Of a DNA stretch of 64,000 bases, positions 43,389-52,057 are shown one piece after another. This DNA comes from Gammaproteobacteria bacterium (GTDB lineage Bacteria; Pseudomonadota; Gammaproteobacteria; HK1), in assembly GCA_009937425.1 (NCBI GenBank), contig JAACFO010000001.1:1-64000 (forward strand), read 5' to 3'. The first letter of the stretch is position 1. Every line of letters starts with the position of its first letter. A program made the translations under genes and the position numbers. A model generated the notes under the pieces. The model made no database searches. It had not been told where the DNA came from and saw nothing but the letters and a program-made list of their open reading frames with translations.

Positions 43389-43844
43389 CTACTGCGGCAT
43401 GGGGCGGCCCGCGTCCGGCTCCAAGAGCTGGGCCATGCTGACGCGGTCCTCCACACTGAACCCCAAGCTCTCGTAGAACCGGACCGCCGACTCGTTGGAA
43501 TCTCGGACTTGCAGATTCAGCTTCGGACACCCAACTTCACCCAGGCGCGCTGCCGCTTCTCTGACGAGGAGACTTCCCACCCCTTGGCGCCGAGCACCCG
43601 GGTCGACTGCCACGTGATGAATCCATCCTCGGCAACCATCGAACCCGGCCAGGGTGGTGCCGACAACGAATCCATCGAGAACCGCAACCAGAAACAGCTC
43701 CGGTTGAACGTCCATTTTTCGACGAATGACAGTAGTCGGCTCGTTCCAGGGGGGATCGTTTGAGAACACCGACTTCCAGAGGCGCACAACATCGTCTTCG
43801 TCGGCGTCGCGGTAAGAACGTATCTGGAGAGAATCAGTGGTCAT
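43389..43844 (-). CDS. GNAT-family N-acetyltransferase
   Basis: 151 aa, YpeA/RimI-like. The acetyl-CoA loop is RRQGVGSLLVREA (motif A) and motif B is NLQVRDSNESAVRFYESLGFSVEDRVSM. The front half has the expected LWKSVFSNDPPWNEP and a beta-rich VAVLDGFVVGTTLAGFDG. Substrate unknown. Part of the small-gene run, 37 bases before the NTF2-like gene. Confidence 0.88.
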   Translation of the reverse strand: MTTDSLQIRSYRDADEDDVVRLWKSVFSNDPPWNEPTTVIRRKMDVQPELFLVAVLDGFVVGTTLAGFDGCRGWIHHVAVDPGARRQGVGSLLVREAAARLGEVGCPKLNLQVRDSNESAVRFYESLGFSVEDRVSMAQLLEPDAGRPMPQ

Positions 43845-43872
43845 CTATGGCACATCCAGCGACGAGGTTCCA

Positions 43873-44034
43873 CTACGGTCCTGAATTCACACGGCACGGG
43901 AACTGCCGGCAATTCGCCTGGCCGTTTCCACGACAATCATTACAAGCACAGGGGGGTATGTATTGGGCGTGTGCGGATACTGGTAGTGCGCCCAGGATCA
44001 CCGCAATAATTGTCGCCGAGAATCTGGCGCTCAT
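43873..44034 (-). CDS. 53-aa exported Cys-rich peptide, missed by the ORF track
   Basis: Too short for the track. Reading on the minus strand from ATG 44034 gives SARFSATIIAVILGALPVS then AHA, a textbook signal peptide. The mature peptide has about 30 residues and five cysteines (CACNDC, NCRQ, FPCRV), ending at TAG 43873. It fits between the ABM gene and the GNAT gene in the same direction, with 28-base gaps on both sides. No clear ribosome site is visible. Function unknown. Confidence 0.55.
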   Translation of the reverse strand: MSARFSATIIAVILGALPVSAHAQYIPPCACNDCRGNGQANCRQFPCRVNSGP

Positions 44035-44061
44035 CCGGCCGAACCAATTACGGGAGGCGGA

Positions 44062-44418
44062 TCAGCGATTGAATCCACCCAGCCACCCAAGGTAAGCCGC
44101 CCCCAAACCGTCGAGGGCAGCTCGCGCCTCCGCGCTTGGTTCGCCATAGACTGATAGGGATGTCGGCTCAAAGCACGCCAGAAAGCGATCGGCAAACTTG
44201 GAGCCGAAGTTGCCGAGATGAACCATTACAGCCTCGGAGTCAGCATAGCGCTCGTTGATATGGCAGGTCTTGCCATCTCCGCTCAGGAACCATTCGTATC
44301 CTTGAGTCCCCGGCTCCTGCTGAGTGCCGGCCACCATCTCACTCATCAGCTCGCGAGCGTCGTTCAGGCGGCCCTCACGGACGGACATTTGAAGATTCCA
44401 GGAAATTGTGTTCGACAT
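44062..44418 (-). CDS. Antibiotic-biosynthesis-monooxygenase-like (ABM) protein
   Basis: 118 aa with the dimeric alpha-beta barrel pattern of ABM/putative quinol monooxygenases: MSVREGRLNDARELMSEMVAGTQQEPGTQGYEWFL, HINERYADSEAVMVHLGNF. Likely acts on a small aromatic or simply binds a ligand. ATG 44418 is preceded by AGGAGG (minus strand), a strong ribosome site. Confidence 0.8.
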   Translation of the reverse strand: MSNTISWNLQMSVREGRLNDARELMSEMVAGTQQEPGTQGYEWFLSGDGKTCHINERYADSEAVMVHLGNFGSKFADRFLACFEPTSLSVYGEPSAEARAALDGLGAAYLGWLGGFNR

Positions 44419-44546
44419 GGTGCAGTCCTCCTATAGCGAAATTGCGGCCAATCAGCCGATTGGTTGAAACGGTGTCCAAAAAATAAGCTCAGCAACGGAT
44501 GAGCCGCGTAGCGGGTTGGCCGTCAACGGCAGTGCCTTGTCAGCTG

Positions 44547-45173
44547 TCATTTGGATTTCCGCGCGGTGGCTATCATCGACCTGGCGAGCGGTGGAATTCT
44601 TCCAACACGCTGAAACTCGATATCCACGAACCCGACCTCGTCTAATAATGCACGGAGTGTATTTTCGGACCAGAACTTGATATGACCTCCATCCCAAAGA
44701 GGAGACCAGTGCACATCGAACCTGCCTGCAAGCGCCAGCGCAAGATTCTTCCAGTAACCGTGGAACGGGGTAGAGATTACCGCAAGTCCGCCGGGGCGGA
44801 GTAGCGAGAGAACGGTGTTTGCGAAAAGGCGAGGCCAACAACAATGCTCAACGACTTCAAGGCTGATTACAGCGTCAAACTCTCCGAACTCATCTGACAG
44901 GTCGTCGTAGGCAGAGCGCTCCGCGAATCGGACTCCTGGGTAGGCTTCAGTCGCCACGCGAATACCTGTTACGGAGGGGTCAACGGCCGTAACAGAAAAC
45001 CCTGACTCGGCCAGCATCGCCGCAGTTGCGCCGCCACCACATCCAAGGTCCATGATCCTGTTTCCAGCCTGAAGGCGGGACTCGAGGATATCCCGAAGTG
45101 GCGGCCAAAGATATTGGTTTGACCATGTCGGTTCAGCCGACGCGTAATAATACTCGGAAGTATGAGTCTTCAT
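44547..45173 (-). CDS. Class I SAM-dependent methyltransferase
   Basis: 208 aa from ATG 45173. SAM-binding motif I is IMDLGCGGGATAAMLA and motif II VTAVDPS, with FDAVISLEVVEHCCWP and LRPGGLAVISTPFHGYWKN. It is UbiG/Mnmt-like in appearance; the target is unknown. The track start at 45200 adds nine residues. This stretch of the window is less GC-rich than the neighbours, in keeping with an accessory origin. Confidence 0.85.
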   Translation of the reverse strand: MKTHTSEYYYASAEPTWSNQYLWPPLRDILESRLQAGNRIMDLGCGGGATAAMLAESGFSVTAVDPSVTGIRVATEAYPGVRFAERSAYDDLSDEFGEFDAVISLEVVEHCCWPRLFANTVLSLLRPGGLAVISTPFHGYWKNLALALAGRFDVHWSPLWDGGHIKFWSENTLRALLDEVGFVDIEFQRVGRIPPLARSMIATARKSK

Positions 45174-45217
45174 GGCCTCGAGATGACAGCTAACGACCAA
45201 GCTCAGTTGCGGACAAG

Positions 45218-45559
45218 TTATTGTTTTCGAAGCGCCTTAAAGAGATAAGGAATACTCAAGATAGTAACTACTGTGTCTGGGTCAAATACTATTACCAAAA
45301 GTATCCACTTCGAAAACTCGATTGGCAGTGCGAAATTGCCCAAGATAACAAGTACAGGCCCGATGAAGGGGACCGGAGAGCTCCATCGACGGCCTTGCTT
45401 GTTTCTATTTCTATAGTTAGAAATCTGCCTCACATATTTGGCGAACATGATAAGTGATCCGATCAGCAGAAAAACAGTCCCTGGAACGTAGCTGAATAAC
45501 TCCACAACGGCTCTCTTTAGTGCATCCAACAGTTGAGTAGGCGGCAACATTCCGCACAT
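45218..45559 (-). CDS. Small membrane protein, unknown
   Basis: 113 aa from ATG 45559; the track merges it with an open frame across the ABC permease gene. Three hydrophobic segments are visible (SYVPGTVFLLIGSLIMFA, SPVPFIGPVLVILGNFALPI, WILLVIVFDPDTVVTILSIPYLF). Its DNA is AT-richer than the surroundings. No family recognised. It sits 15 bases downstream of the ABC permease gene and may be read from the same transcript. Confidence 0.6.
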   Translation of the reverse strand: MCGMLPPTQLLDALKRAVVELFSYVPGTVFLLIGSLIMFAKYVRQISNYRNRNKQGRRWSSPVPFIGPVLVILGNFALPIEFSKWILLVIVFDPDTVVTILSIPYLFKALRKQ

Positions 45560-45573
45560 GCGTGACTGTGCCG

Positions 45574-46773
45574 CTACTCCGCGCGTAAGGCATCCAAAGG
45601 CTGCAGCCGAGCCGCGTGGCGTGCCGGAAGAACGCCGGCGGCGAGACCGATCAGAACGGCCAGAAGCTCTGCGAGCAACGCGTATTCCAACGACGGGTGT
45701 ACGGGCAACGCGGGTGCGATGAACTTGAGTGCGACGGCAAGCCCGAGACCCAGGGCAAGTCCTGCAAATCCACCGATGGCGGACAGCAGCAACGACTCCA
45801 ACAAAAACAGACGCAACACCTGAGCGCGGCGCGCGCCGATAGCTCGGAGCAATCCGATCTCGGATCGGCGCTCTCGCACGGAGATGGTCATTATCGTCAG
45901 AATCCCGACTCCACCCACGAATAACGAGATCCCTCCCAAAGCAGCCACCGCAAAGGTCAAAACATCGAGCACGGAGCCCAGAACGTCGAGCATTTGCTGC
46001 TGGGTGGTGACGGTAAAATCCTCGCTCCCGTGGCGTGCCCGCAGTACGCGTTCGATACCCGCGCGCACGCTGTCGGCGGATGCACCAGCGCGGTAAACCA
46101 GGTCGATTTCCATGAGGCTTTCGCGATTGAAAAGCTCGAGAGCCTTTCCCGCAGGTACATACACGGCATCGTCGAGGTCGAATCCCAGAAACTGGCCCTT
46201 GGATTCCATGACGCCAATGACCCGGTATCGGCCTCCGCCGACCCGTAGCCGCTGACCGAGTGCATTGCGATCGCCGAAGAGCTCGCTGCGGACCTTTGAG
46301 CCTAGAACAACGAATGCACGGGGTGCGCGCTGGTCGTCCGGGGGCAGGAAACGGCCCGCTGAAACGTTCATGCTCCATACCTGCGGCAACTCGGAACCCA
46401 CCCCCAGGATCATGGTGCGACGCGTGCGGCCTTCGAACTCCACCTGGGCGTTGCCCTGCACCACCGGCATGACCGCGACAACCTGCTCCAGGCGCTCCAG
46501 CGCTGCCGCGTCATCGAGGGATAAAGGCCGTACATTACTCACCTGCGCGCCAGATATGCCGAAAGTCTCAGTCTTACCTGGAGTTACCCCGATGATATTT
46601 GTTCCGAACTGGCTGAACTCCTGGAGCACGAATCGGTGCACTCCCTCTCCGATGGATGTAAGTAGCACCACAGCCGCGATGCCGACGGCGATTCCGAGGG
46701 CTGTCAACAGCGAACGGCTACGGTGGGCGGTGACGGCGCCGGCAGCGAGACGTGAAAGATCTATCGCGCGCAT
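45574..46773 (-). CDS. MacB-type ABC transporter permease (second)
   Basis: 399 aa: an N-terminal helix followed by a MacB-PCD periplasmic domain (FGTNIIGVTPGKTETFG, ARAFVVLGSKVRSELFGD), then three C-terminal helices with FtsX fold (TIMTISVRERRSEIGLLRAIGARRAQVLRLFLLESLLLSAIGG). It is homologous to the upstream permease gene, 4 bases away, so the complex probably works as a heterodimer. Substrate unknown. Confidence 0.9.
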   Translation of the reverse strand: MRAIDLSRLAAGAVTAHRSRSLLTALGIAVGIAAVVLLTSIGEGVHRFVLQEFSQFGTNIIGVTPGKTETFGISGAQVSNVRPLSLDDAAALERLEQVVAVMPVVQGNAQVEFEGRTRRTMILGVGSELPQVWSMNVSAGRFLPPDDQRAPRAFVVLGSKVRSELFGDRNALGQRLRVGGGRYRVIGVMESKGQFLGFDLDDAVYVPAGKALELFNRESLMEIDLVYRAGASADSVRAGIERVLRARHGSEDFTVTTQQQMLDVLGSVLDVLTFAVAALGGISLFVGGVGILTIMTISVRERRSEIGLLRAIGARRAQVLRLFLLESLLLSAIGGFAGLALGLGLAVALKFIAPALPVHPSLEYALLAELLAVLIGLAAGVLPARHAARLQPLDALRAE

Positions 46774-46777
46774 CCGC

Positions 46778-47983
46778 CTATCTTCCAGAAAGCGCGGCGA
46801 CCGGGTCGAGTTTTGCCGCGCGCCGCGCCGGAAGAACCCCGAACAATACTCCGGTAATCAACGCCACCAGCACCGCGGAGGCGACAGCCCACAATGGCGC
46901 GGCAAGTGACAGCAGCGGATAAGCTTGATCGATGAGTTCAATTACCACGTAGCCTGCGGCGACGCCCGCCGCCGCGCCAACCAGGGAAAGAATCGTCGCT
47001 TCTGCGAGAAATACACGCAAGACTGCGCCGGACGACGCGCCCAGCGCCTTGAGCAAGCCCACCTCCGAGGTACGCTGTGAGACCGCCACCAGCATCACGT
47101 TCATTATCAGAATCCCGGCTACCACGAGACTGATGGACGCAATGCCAGCCACCGTGAGCGTGAGTGCCGTGAAGATCTTGTCGAATGTTGCGACGACGGC
47201 ATCCTGGGTGATAACCGTGACGTCATCTTCGCCTTCGTGTCTCTGGCGAATGATGCGGCGTATATCTTCTCCCGCTTTTGGGATTGCATCTTCGCTACGT
47301 GCTTCCACCAGGATACGAAAAAGTGAATAGCTGTCGAACAACGCCTGGGCGGCAGCAACAGGTACGATGACGATGTCCCCCAGGTCGACTCCGATCGAGT
47401 GGCCTTCGGATGCCAGCGTACCGGCGACACGAAATCGGCGGTCACCGATGCGCACCCAGCGACCGATGGCGGGCTCAGCACCAAAGAGTTCGTTTTTCAA
47501 CTTGGCACCGAGAACACAAAGCGGTGAAGAGCGCCGCGGATCACCCGCCGGCAAGAAACGCCCGGTGGACATCTTCAGGCGACGAACGTCGAGAAATGCC
47601 GCTGTGCTGCCGAGGATCATCACCTCGCGCTCGCGCTCGCGATAGGACACTCCCGCGGAACCGACGGCGATGGGGGCGATGAGACGTACTGCACGACTGC
47701 GTTCGATTGCCAGTGCGTCTTCAAGGGTCAAATCCCTTGGCGTCTCGCCCAGGAGCGGCGGCGGCCCCCCCGTGGTCTCGGAACGGCCCGGTAACACGAT
47801 CAGCAAGTGGGTTCCGAGGGATTGAAACTCGCCGGTCACGAAGCGGCGCGCGCCCTCCCCCAGCGCCGTCAACATCACGACACTGGCAACCCCGATACCC
47901 ATGGCGAGCAACGTGAGCAGGGTGCGTGCACGGTAACCTAGAACACTGCCCGCGGCATAGATGAGAACGTCCCTGGCGGTCAC
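46778..47983 (-). CDS. MacB-type ABC transporter permease (first)
   Basis: 401 aa, same architecture as its neighbour: helix, MacB periplasmic domain (LGTHLLIVLPGRSETTGGPP, SPLCVLGAKLKNELFGAEP), then FtsX domain (VAVSQRTSEVGLLKALGASSGAVLRVFLAEATILSLVGAAAG). It follows the ATPase gene by five bases. Two tandem permease genes arose by duplication; their identity is moderate and each retains the coupling-helix region. Confidence 0.9.
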   Translation of the reverse strand: MTARDVLIYAAGSVLGYRARTLLTLLAMGIGVASVVMLTALGEGARRFVTGEFQSLGTHLLIVLPGRSETTGGPPPLLGETPRDLTLEDALAIERSRAVRLIAPIAVGSAGVSYREREREVMILGSTAAFLDVRRLKMSTGRFLPAGDPRRSSPLCVLGAKLKNELFGAEPAIGRWVRIGDRRFRVAGTLASEGHSIGVDLGDIVIVPVAAAQALFDSYSLFRILVEARSEDAIPKAGEDIRRIIRQRHEGEDDVTVITQDAVVATFDKIFTALTLTVAGIASISLVVAGILIMNVMLVAVSQRTSEVGLLKALGASSGAVLRVFLAEATILSLVGAAAGVAAGYVVIELIDQAYPLLSLAAPLWAVASAVLVALITGVLFGVLPARRAAKLDPVAALSGR

Positions 47984-47988
47984 CGGCT

Positions 47989-48666
47989 TTACTCCGGGCC
48001 GCTGTCCGACACGATTTTGCCGTCCACCATACGGATCTGACGCGCCGCCCGACTGGCCAATTCCGGGTCGTGGGTGACGACCAGTAGCGTCATTCCACCT
48101 CGATTGAGATTTTCGAGAATCTCCACGACGTCATGACCGGAAGCACGATCGAGATTGCCCGTGGGTTCGTCGGCGAGTATCACTGGTGGCCTCGTGACAG
48201 TGGCGCGGGCGATGGCTACGCGCTGGCGCTGACCACCGGAAAGTTGGTCTGGACGATGATGGGCGCGATCCCCCAGTCCGTAAGCCTGCAAAACGTCATT
48301 GACACGTTCACGCCGCTCGCTGGGCTCGACGTCGCTCAAGATCAGTGGCAGCTCGACATTCTGTGCAGCGGTCAGCCGCGGCACCAGGTGAAAAAACTGA
48401 AATACGAAACCAATCTTCTCCCGGCGCGTGCGAGCGAGCTCGTTGTCGCTGAGATGTGTGACATCCGCTCCTTCGAGGAGATAGCGGCCGTCGGTCAACT
48501 TATCCAGCAAACCAATGGCATTGAGAAGCGTGGACTTGCCCGAGCCCGAGGGGCCGATGATGGCAAGGTACTCGCCAGCCGCGATGTCGAGGTTAACATC
48601 GTCCAGCGCCCGCACTACTTGATCGCCGACGCTGAACAAGCGCTGCGCGTGACGAAACTGGATCAC
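47989..48666 (-). CDS. ABC transporter ATP-binding protein (MacB/LolD type)
   Basis: 225 aa. Walker A GPSGSGKSTLLNAIG, Q-loop FVFQFFHLVPRLTA, signature LSGGQRQRVAIARA, Walker B PPVILADEPTGNLD, H-loop LLVVTHD. This is the MacB/LolD/FtsE-like group that drives mechanotransmission rather than membrane transport. Its ATG overlaps the stop of the adaptor gene by four bases. Confidence 0.94.
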   Translation of the reverse strand: MIQFRHAQRLFSVGDQVVRALDDVNLDIAAGEYLAIIGPSGSGKSTLLNAIGLLDKLTDGRYLLEGADVTHLSDNELARTRREKIGFVFQFFHLVPRLTAAQNVELPLILSDVEPSERRERVNDVLQAYGLGDRAHHRPDQLSGGQRQRVAIARATVTRPPVILADEPTGNLDRASGHDVVEILENLNRGGMTLLVVTHDPELASRAARQIRMVDGKIVSDSGPE

Positions 48667-49838
48667 CCGCCCGGCGCCGGATCAGCAGATTCAGGCGTCA
48701 CCTGGACGCCGGCCTCCACACCTTCACGATCGACGGAAATCACTATGCGCTCACCTTCTTCCAAGCCGGACAGCACTTGCGTGTAACGCCAGTTGGAAAC
48801 ACCTCTTTCGATCTGCCGTGATTCCAGCACTCCGTCGCTCTCCCTGTAGACGAGCACCCGCGAATTTTCGAGAACGGTCTCCGTGGGCACCCGCAGCACG
48901 TCATCACGCTGCTCGAGAATAACCTCCACATCGGCGGTGTAGCCGGGCAGTAGTCCGGCGCTGTCCTCTTTACTGGCGAACGCGACCTCCACTTCCACGG
49001 TACGCGCTTGCTTCTCGACATCGAGCACGTATGGAGCGATACGCCGAACTCGCGCCCCGCAACGCGGCTCCGGAAACGCGTCCAACGATATGCAAGCCGG
49101 CATACCGGTGCGGATGGCGGGAGCATCGACCTCGTCGATAGGGGCCACGACGTACAGGCAACGGCTGTCGATGAGATCCACCGCGGGCGGTGTCGGAATT
49201 CCGGGTGGCGAAGGCGTGACGTATTCCCCGAGCTCGGCGTTGACCTCTGCCACGATACCGTTGAACGGTGCCTTCAATACGGTGCGGGCGAGATCCGCGC
49301 GGGCCGCGTCGGTGCTGGCGCGGGAGACTTCCCTGGCGGCGTGGGCGGCCTGGCAGCCGGCTTCCCGTGCCTTGGCCTCCGTGGTCGCGCGATCCACAAT
49401 CTCTTCTGACACCAGCTGCCGGGACGAGAGCCGCTGTTGGCGTTCCGCCTCGCGCTTGGCAACCTCGGCGGTCAAGCAGGCCTCCTTCACTCTGGCGCCG
49501 GCGGCTAACTCCTCGCTCGCCGCCAACTGCACCCGGGCTTCCAGATCATCATTCCAGATAACCATGAGTATCTGGCCGTGTTCCACCTGGTCGCCTTCGC
49601 GCACCGACAGACGGGCCACCTGGCCGCCGGTGGCGGGAGCGAGACGTGCGCGGCGACAGGCCATTACCGTGCCGGCCCGGGTGTTGGAAACTGTGGCCTG
49701 AACCTCGCCGCGCGCGACCGGCGCCAGCACCACGGCGATGGGCTCTGTTTTCATGAAGTGACGGGCTGCAAACACTCCCAGCACGACGATTCCTGCCAGG
49801 ATAATTGTGCGCAGGCCGTATTTCAGAATCTTCGCCAT
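48663..49838 (-). CDS. HlyD/MacA-like membrane-fusion protein
   Basis: 391 aa from ATG 49838 (ATG 49853 is also possible). The N-terminal helix (YGLRTIILAGIVVLGVFAARHF) is followed by lipoyl halves (GGQVARLSVREGDQVEHGQILMVI and KAPFNGIVAEVNAELGEYV) around an alpha-hairpin rich in Ala, Glu and Arg. First gene of the operon (adaptor, ATPase, permease, permease). The track start at 50075 overlaps divergent arfB and is rejected. Confidence 0.9.
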   Translation of the reverse strand: MAKILKYGLRTIILAGIVVLGVFAARHFMKTEPIAVVLAPVARGEVQATVSNTRAGTVMACRRARLAPATGGQVARLSVREGDQVEHGQILMVIWNDDLEARVQLAASEELAAGARVKEACLTAEVAKREAERQQRLSSRQLVSEEIVDRATTEAKAREAGCQAAHAAREVSRASTDAARADLARTVLKAPFNGIVAEVNAELGEYVTPSPPGIPTPPAVDLIDSRCLYVVAPIDEVDAPAIRTGMPACISLDAFPEPRCGARVRRIAPYVLDVEKQARTVEVEVAFASKEDSAGLLPGYTADVEVILEQRDDVLRVPTETVLENSRVLVYRESDGVLESRQIERGVSNWRYTQVLSGLEEGERIVISVDREGVEAGVQVTPESADPAPGG

Positions 49839-49961
49839 GGGTGTCAACGTCATCCTGGATTGCAGGGCCGATAGTGACGATTGTACCGTCAATTGGCGGC
49901 GATGAACGGACCGGGGGACGACCGGTCGAAAGCCCCCTATTATTACCGTGCTGGAGAAGCC

Positions 49962-50387
49962 ATGATTCGTGTCACAAACAACATCTCGCTGGGTGAAGAC
50001 GAAATCGAGGAGCAGTTCATCCGCTCGTCGGGACCCGGAGGGCAGAACGTCAACAAAGTCGCAACCGCCGTGCAACTGCGCTTCGACGTGGCGCGATCAC
50101 CCAATCTTCCTGAGCCGGTTCGCGCGCGCTTGAAGGAGCTTGCCGGGCGCCGATTGACCAGCGACGGCGTGCTCATCATCGTTGCGCGCCGTTTTCGTAC
50201 CCGGGAGCGCAATCGGCACGATGCCCTGGAGCGGCTCGTCACGCTGATCCGCAAAGCCGCCATCGCACCGACGCCACGCAAAGCCACGCGGCCGACCCTG
50301 GCCTCCAAGCGCCGGCGTCTGGAAGGAAAACAACGCCGCGGTGCGTTAAAACGTGGCCGGCGAAGCGTCAACGACGCCGATCACTAA
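49962..50387 (+). CDS. arfB: Alternative ribosome-rescue factor ArfB (YaeJ)
   Basis: 141 aa. GGQ motif in SSGPGGQNVNKVATAVQLRF, preceded by the family N-terminus, and a long basic C-terminal tail (SKRRRLEGKQRRGALKRGRRS) that enters the empty mRNA channel of stalled ribosomes. It hydrolyses peptidyl-tRNA on non-stop complexes. ATG 49962 is chosen over the track start at 49881. Its 3' end overlaps the convergent M48 gene by 20 bases. Confidence 0.95.
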   Translation: MIRVTNNISLGEDEIEEQFIRSSGPGGQNVNKVATAVQLRFDVARSPNLPEPVRARLKELAGRRLTSDGVLIIVARRFRTRERNRHDALERLVTLIRKAAIAPTPRKATRPTLASKRRRLEGKQRRGALKRGRRSVNDADH

Positions 50388-51921
50388 CAGGATCACTCAC
50401 ATCAACTCGCGCACGGGCTGCGTAGCTCCTCTGGATACCGACTTTTATGAGCTCGCCGGCCTCCAGGGTAGCGCTTGCCGGCTTGCGATTGACCACCGCA
50501 ATTGCATCCGTTGACCAGGGGCTGTTAACCCGTCCGGCAAGTTCCGCGATGGTCTCGCCCTGCTCGGCGGCGACCACATGCAGCTGCGTGACCAGTATCT
50601 GTGCGGCCTCGTCGTTGGTGAGGGAGCGGAAGCTGTGGGCGGATTTTCTCAACAGTTCCTCCACGGCTTCGAAACGTTCCAGCGTCGCGACCCCCATAAT
50701 CTGATAGATAAGCCCGTCGTAGGCAATCCAGGTTAATTCAATCTTCTCGGTCTCACCCTCGCCGCCGGTGATCTCCGCTTGATTCTTGGCCGCCGGCAAT
50801 CCGTTGACGATTCCGCGCCTGACGTCCGCGACCAGATCGACTTCGAGCATTCGCGACGCGACCTTCGCGCCGTCGGCTGGATCCGTTCCCTCGGCAACCA
50901 GAGCCAGCATGACGAAGGTCTCTTCGTTCGGTGCTTTTGCGCCGACGAAGCCGCCGGTGTTGATTCCCTCCCAATCCGGCGGAAACGCCATCACGAACGC
51001 GAGTTCCGGATGCACGAACCAGTTTTTGTCGAAGAACCCCTTGCCAGGGTCTTCACCAATTACCAGACCCTGCAGCATCGTCAGCACGCCTTTGCGGTCC
51101 CTGGCTGATGCCGGGCGCGGTGCAGGAATCAGCGATTTACCGTGCTCCCTGGTAAGCTCCACGCGCTCCGCGGTTGCGGGATGAGAATCGAAGAAGCTTT
51201 GTTGGTGGGCATTCTCCGGGTCCAACGCTTCCGCGTTGGCCATGGTATCGAGCAGATTCACGAGACCTGCCGGCTGATAGCCTGCCGCTGCCGCCAGGGA
51301 TAGGCCGACCCGGTCGGCCTCGCGCTCCTGCTCCCTGCTGTACGGCGCGAGCAGCAGTCCCGACGTGGATTCGCCAAGCGCCACGATGGCGTCGCCCAGG
51401 TCGGGAATAATCAGACCTGTCGCCCATCCGGCAATTCCGGTGCCGAGCCGTATCGGCGAGGTAACCGCGGTGAGACCTTCCCGTTCGTCGGCGTGATGCT
51501 CTTCCAGGTGTGCAATTTCGTGGGCAAGAATTCCGGCCAGTTCGTCCTCCGAATTGACCAGTACCAGCACACCCCGGGAGATGAATATCTGCCCTTCCGG
51601 TAACGCCAGGGCGTTGGGGATCGGCATATCGAGAATATAAAAGCGAAAATCCACGTCATCACGGCTTCCCTGGGCAGTGATTCGGCGGCCAATACTGTCG
51701 ACGTAGGCGAGCAACTCTGGATCGTCAACCAGCCCGACACTCCGTTGGAGCTCGAGCGCAACCTGCTCGCTGTCGGACAATTCGACCTCGCCGCGAGCGT
51801 CCGTGTCCGCGTTCCGAGCACAACCCGCCAACAAGAATGCGGCGAGAACACCCGCCCCGAGCATTCTGGCTACAAGGAAAATCCTGGCTTTCGAGTCGGA
51901 CAAGGCACAGATTCCTGACAT
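50368..51921 (-). CDS. M48 family metalloprotease lipoprotein with C-terminal extension
   Basis: 517 aa from ATG 51921; ATG 51864 directly before the lipobox region (VLAAFLLAGC) is an alternative. Zinc motif HEIAHLEEHH, third ligand EQEREADRVG. The peptidase part ends near residue 260. The rest contains a PsbP/DUF-like segment (WFVHPELAFVMAFPPDWEGIN) and a C-terminal LysM-like end (VVAAEQGETIAELAGRVNS, LEAGELIKVG). BepA-like envelope protease is the likely role, but it lacks BepA's TPR domain. Confidence 0.9.
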   Translation of the reverse strand: MSGICALSDSKARIFLVARMLGAGVLAAFLLAGCARNADTDARGEVELSDSEQVALELQRSVGLVDDPELLAYVDSIGRRITAQGSRDDVDFRFYILDMPIPNALALPEGQIFISRGVLVLVNSEDELAGILAHEIAHLEEHHADEREGLTAVTSPIRLGTGIAGWATGLIIPDLGDAIVALGESTSGLLLAPYSREQEREADRVGLSLAAAAGYQPAGLVNLLDTMANAEALDPENAHQQSFFDSHPATAERVELTREHGKSLIPAPRPASARDRKGVLTMLQGLVIGEDPGKGFFDKNWFVHPELAFVMAFPPDWEGINTGGFVGAKAPNEETFVMLALVAEGTDPADGAKVASRMLEVDLVADVRRGIVNGLPAAKNQAEITGGEGETEKIELTWIAYDGLIYQIMGVATLERFEAVEELLRKSAHSFRSLTNDEAAQILVTQLHVVAAEQGETIAELAGRVNSPWSTDAIAVVNRKPASATLEAGELIKVGIQRSYAARARVDVSDPVSDRRR

Positions 51922-52022
51922 AAAGGGTAAAATGATCGAATTCACCAGTATCCACAAGTCACAGTGGAAATCCCTTAAGACCACCGGATTATGAATTTGT
52001 TGTCTCCGAAAGTGACAAAGAA

Positions 52023-52036
52023 GTGTCATATGACAC
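52023..52036. promoter_or_regulatory. Perfect 14-bp palindrome in a divergent intergenic region
   Basis: GTGTCATATGACAC lies 22 bases before the EEP-gene start and about 100 bases from the divergent M48 gene. A nearby GTGACA (12 bases upstream) forms a second TGACA-N6-TGTCA arrangement. Likely an operator for a dimeric regulator; the regulator is unknown. Confidence 0.5.
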
Positions 52037-52057
52037 GGGATCCTGGGAGTTAGATCG

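Noticed and set aside
40845-45559. Integron cassette array
   Set aside because: Content and orientation fit, but I found no paired GTTRRRY/RYYYAAC core sites at the gene junctions; the TAAC...GTTA pair near 45190-45235 is too short and irregular for attC, and no integrase gene is present.
45560-46378. 5' part of the long minus-strand frame 45218-46378
   Set aside because: Arg-rich shadow of the ABC permease in another frame; only the last 113 codons look like a real protein.
48133-48786. 217-aa plus-strand ORF
   Set aside because: Antisense to the ABC ATPase, which has all Walker and signature motifs.
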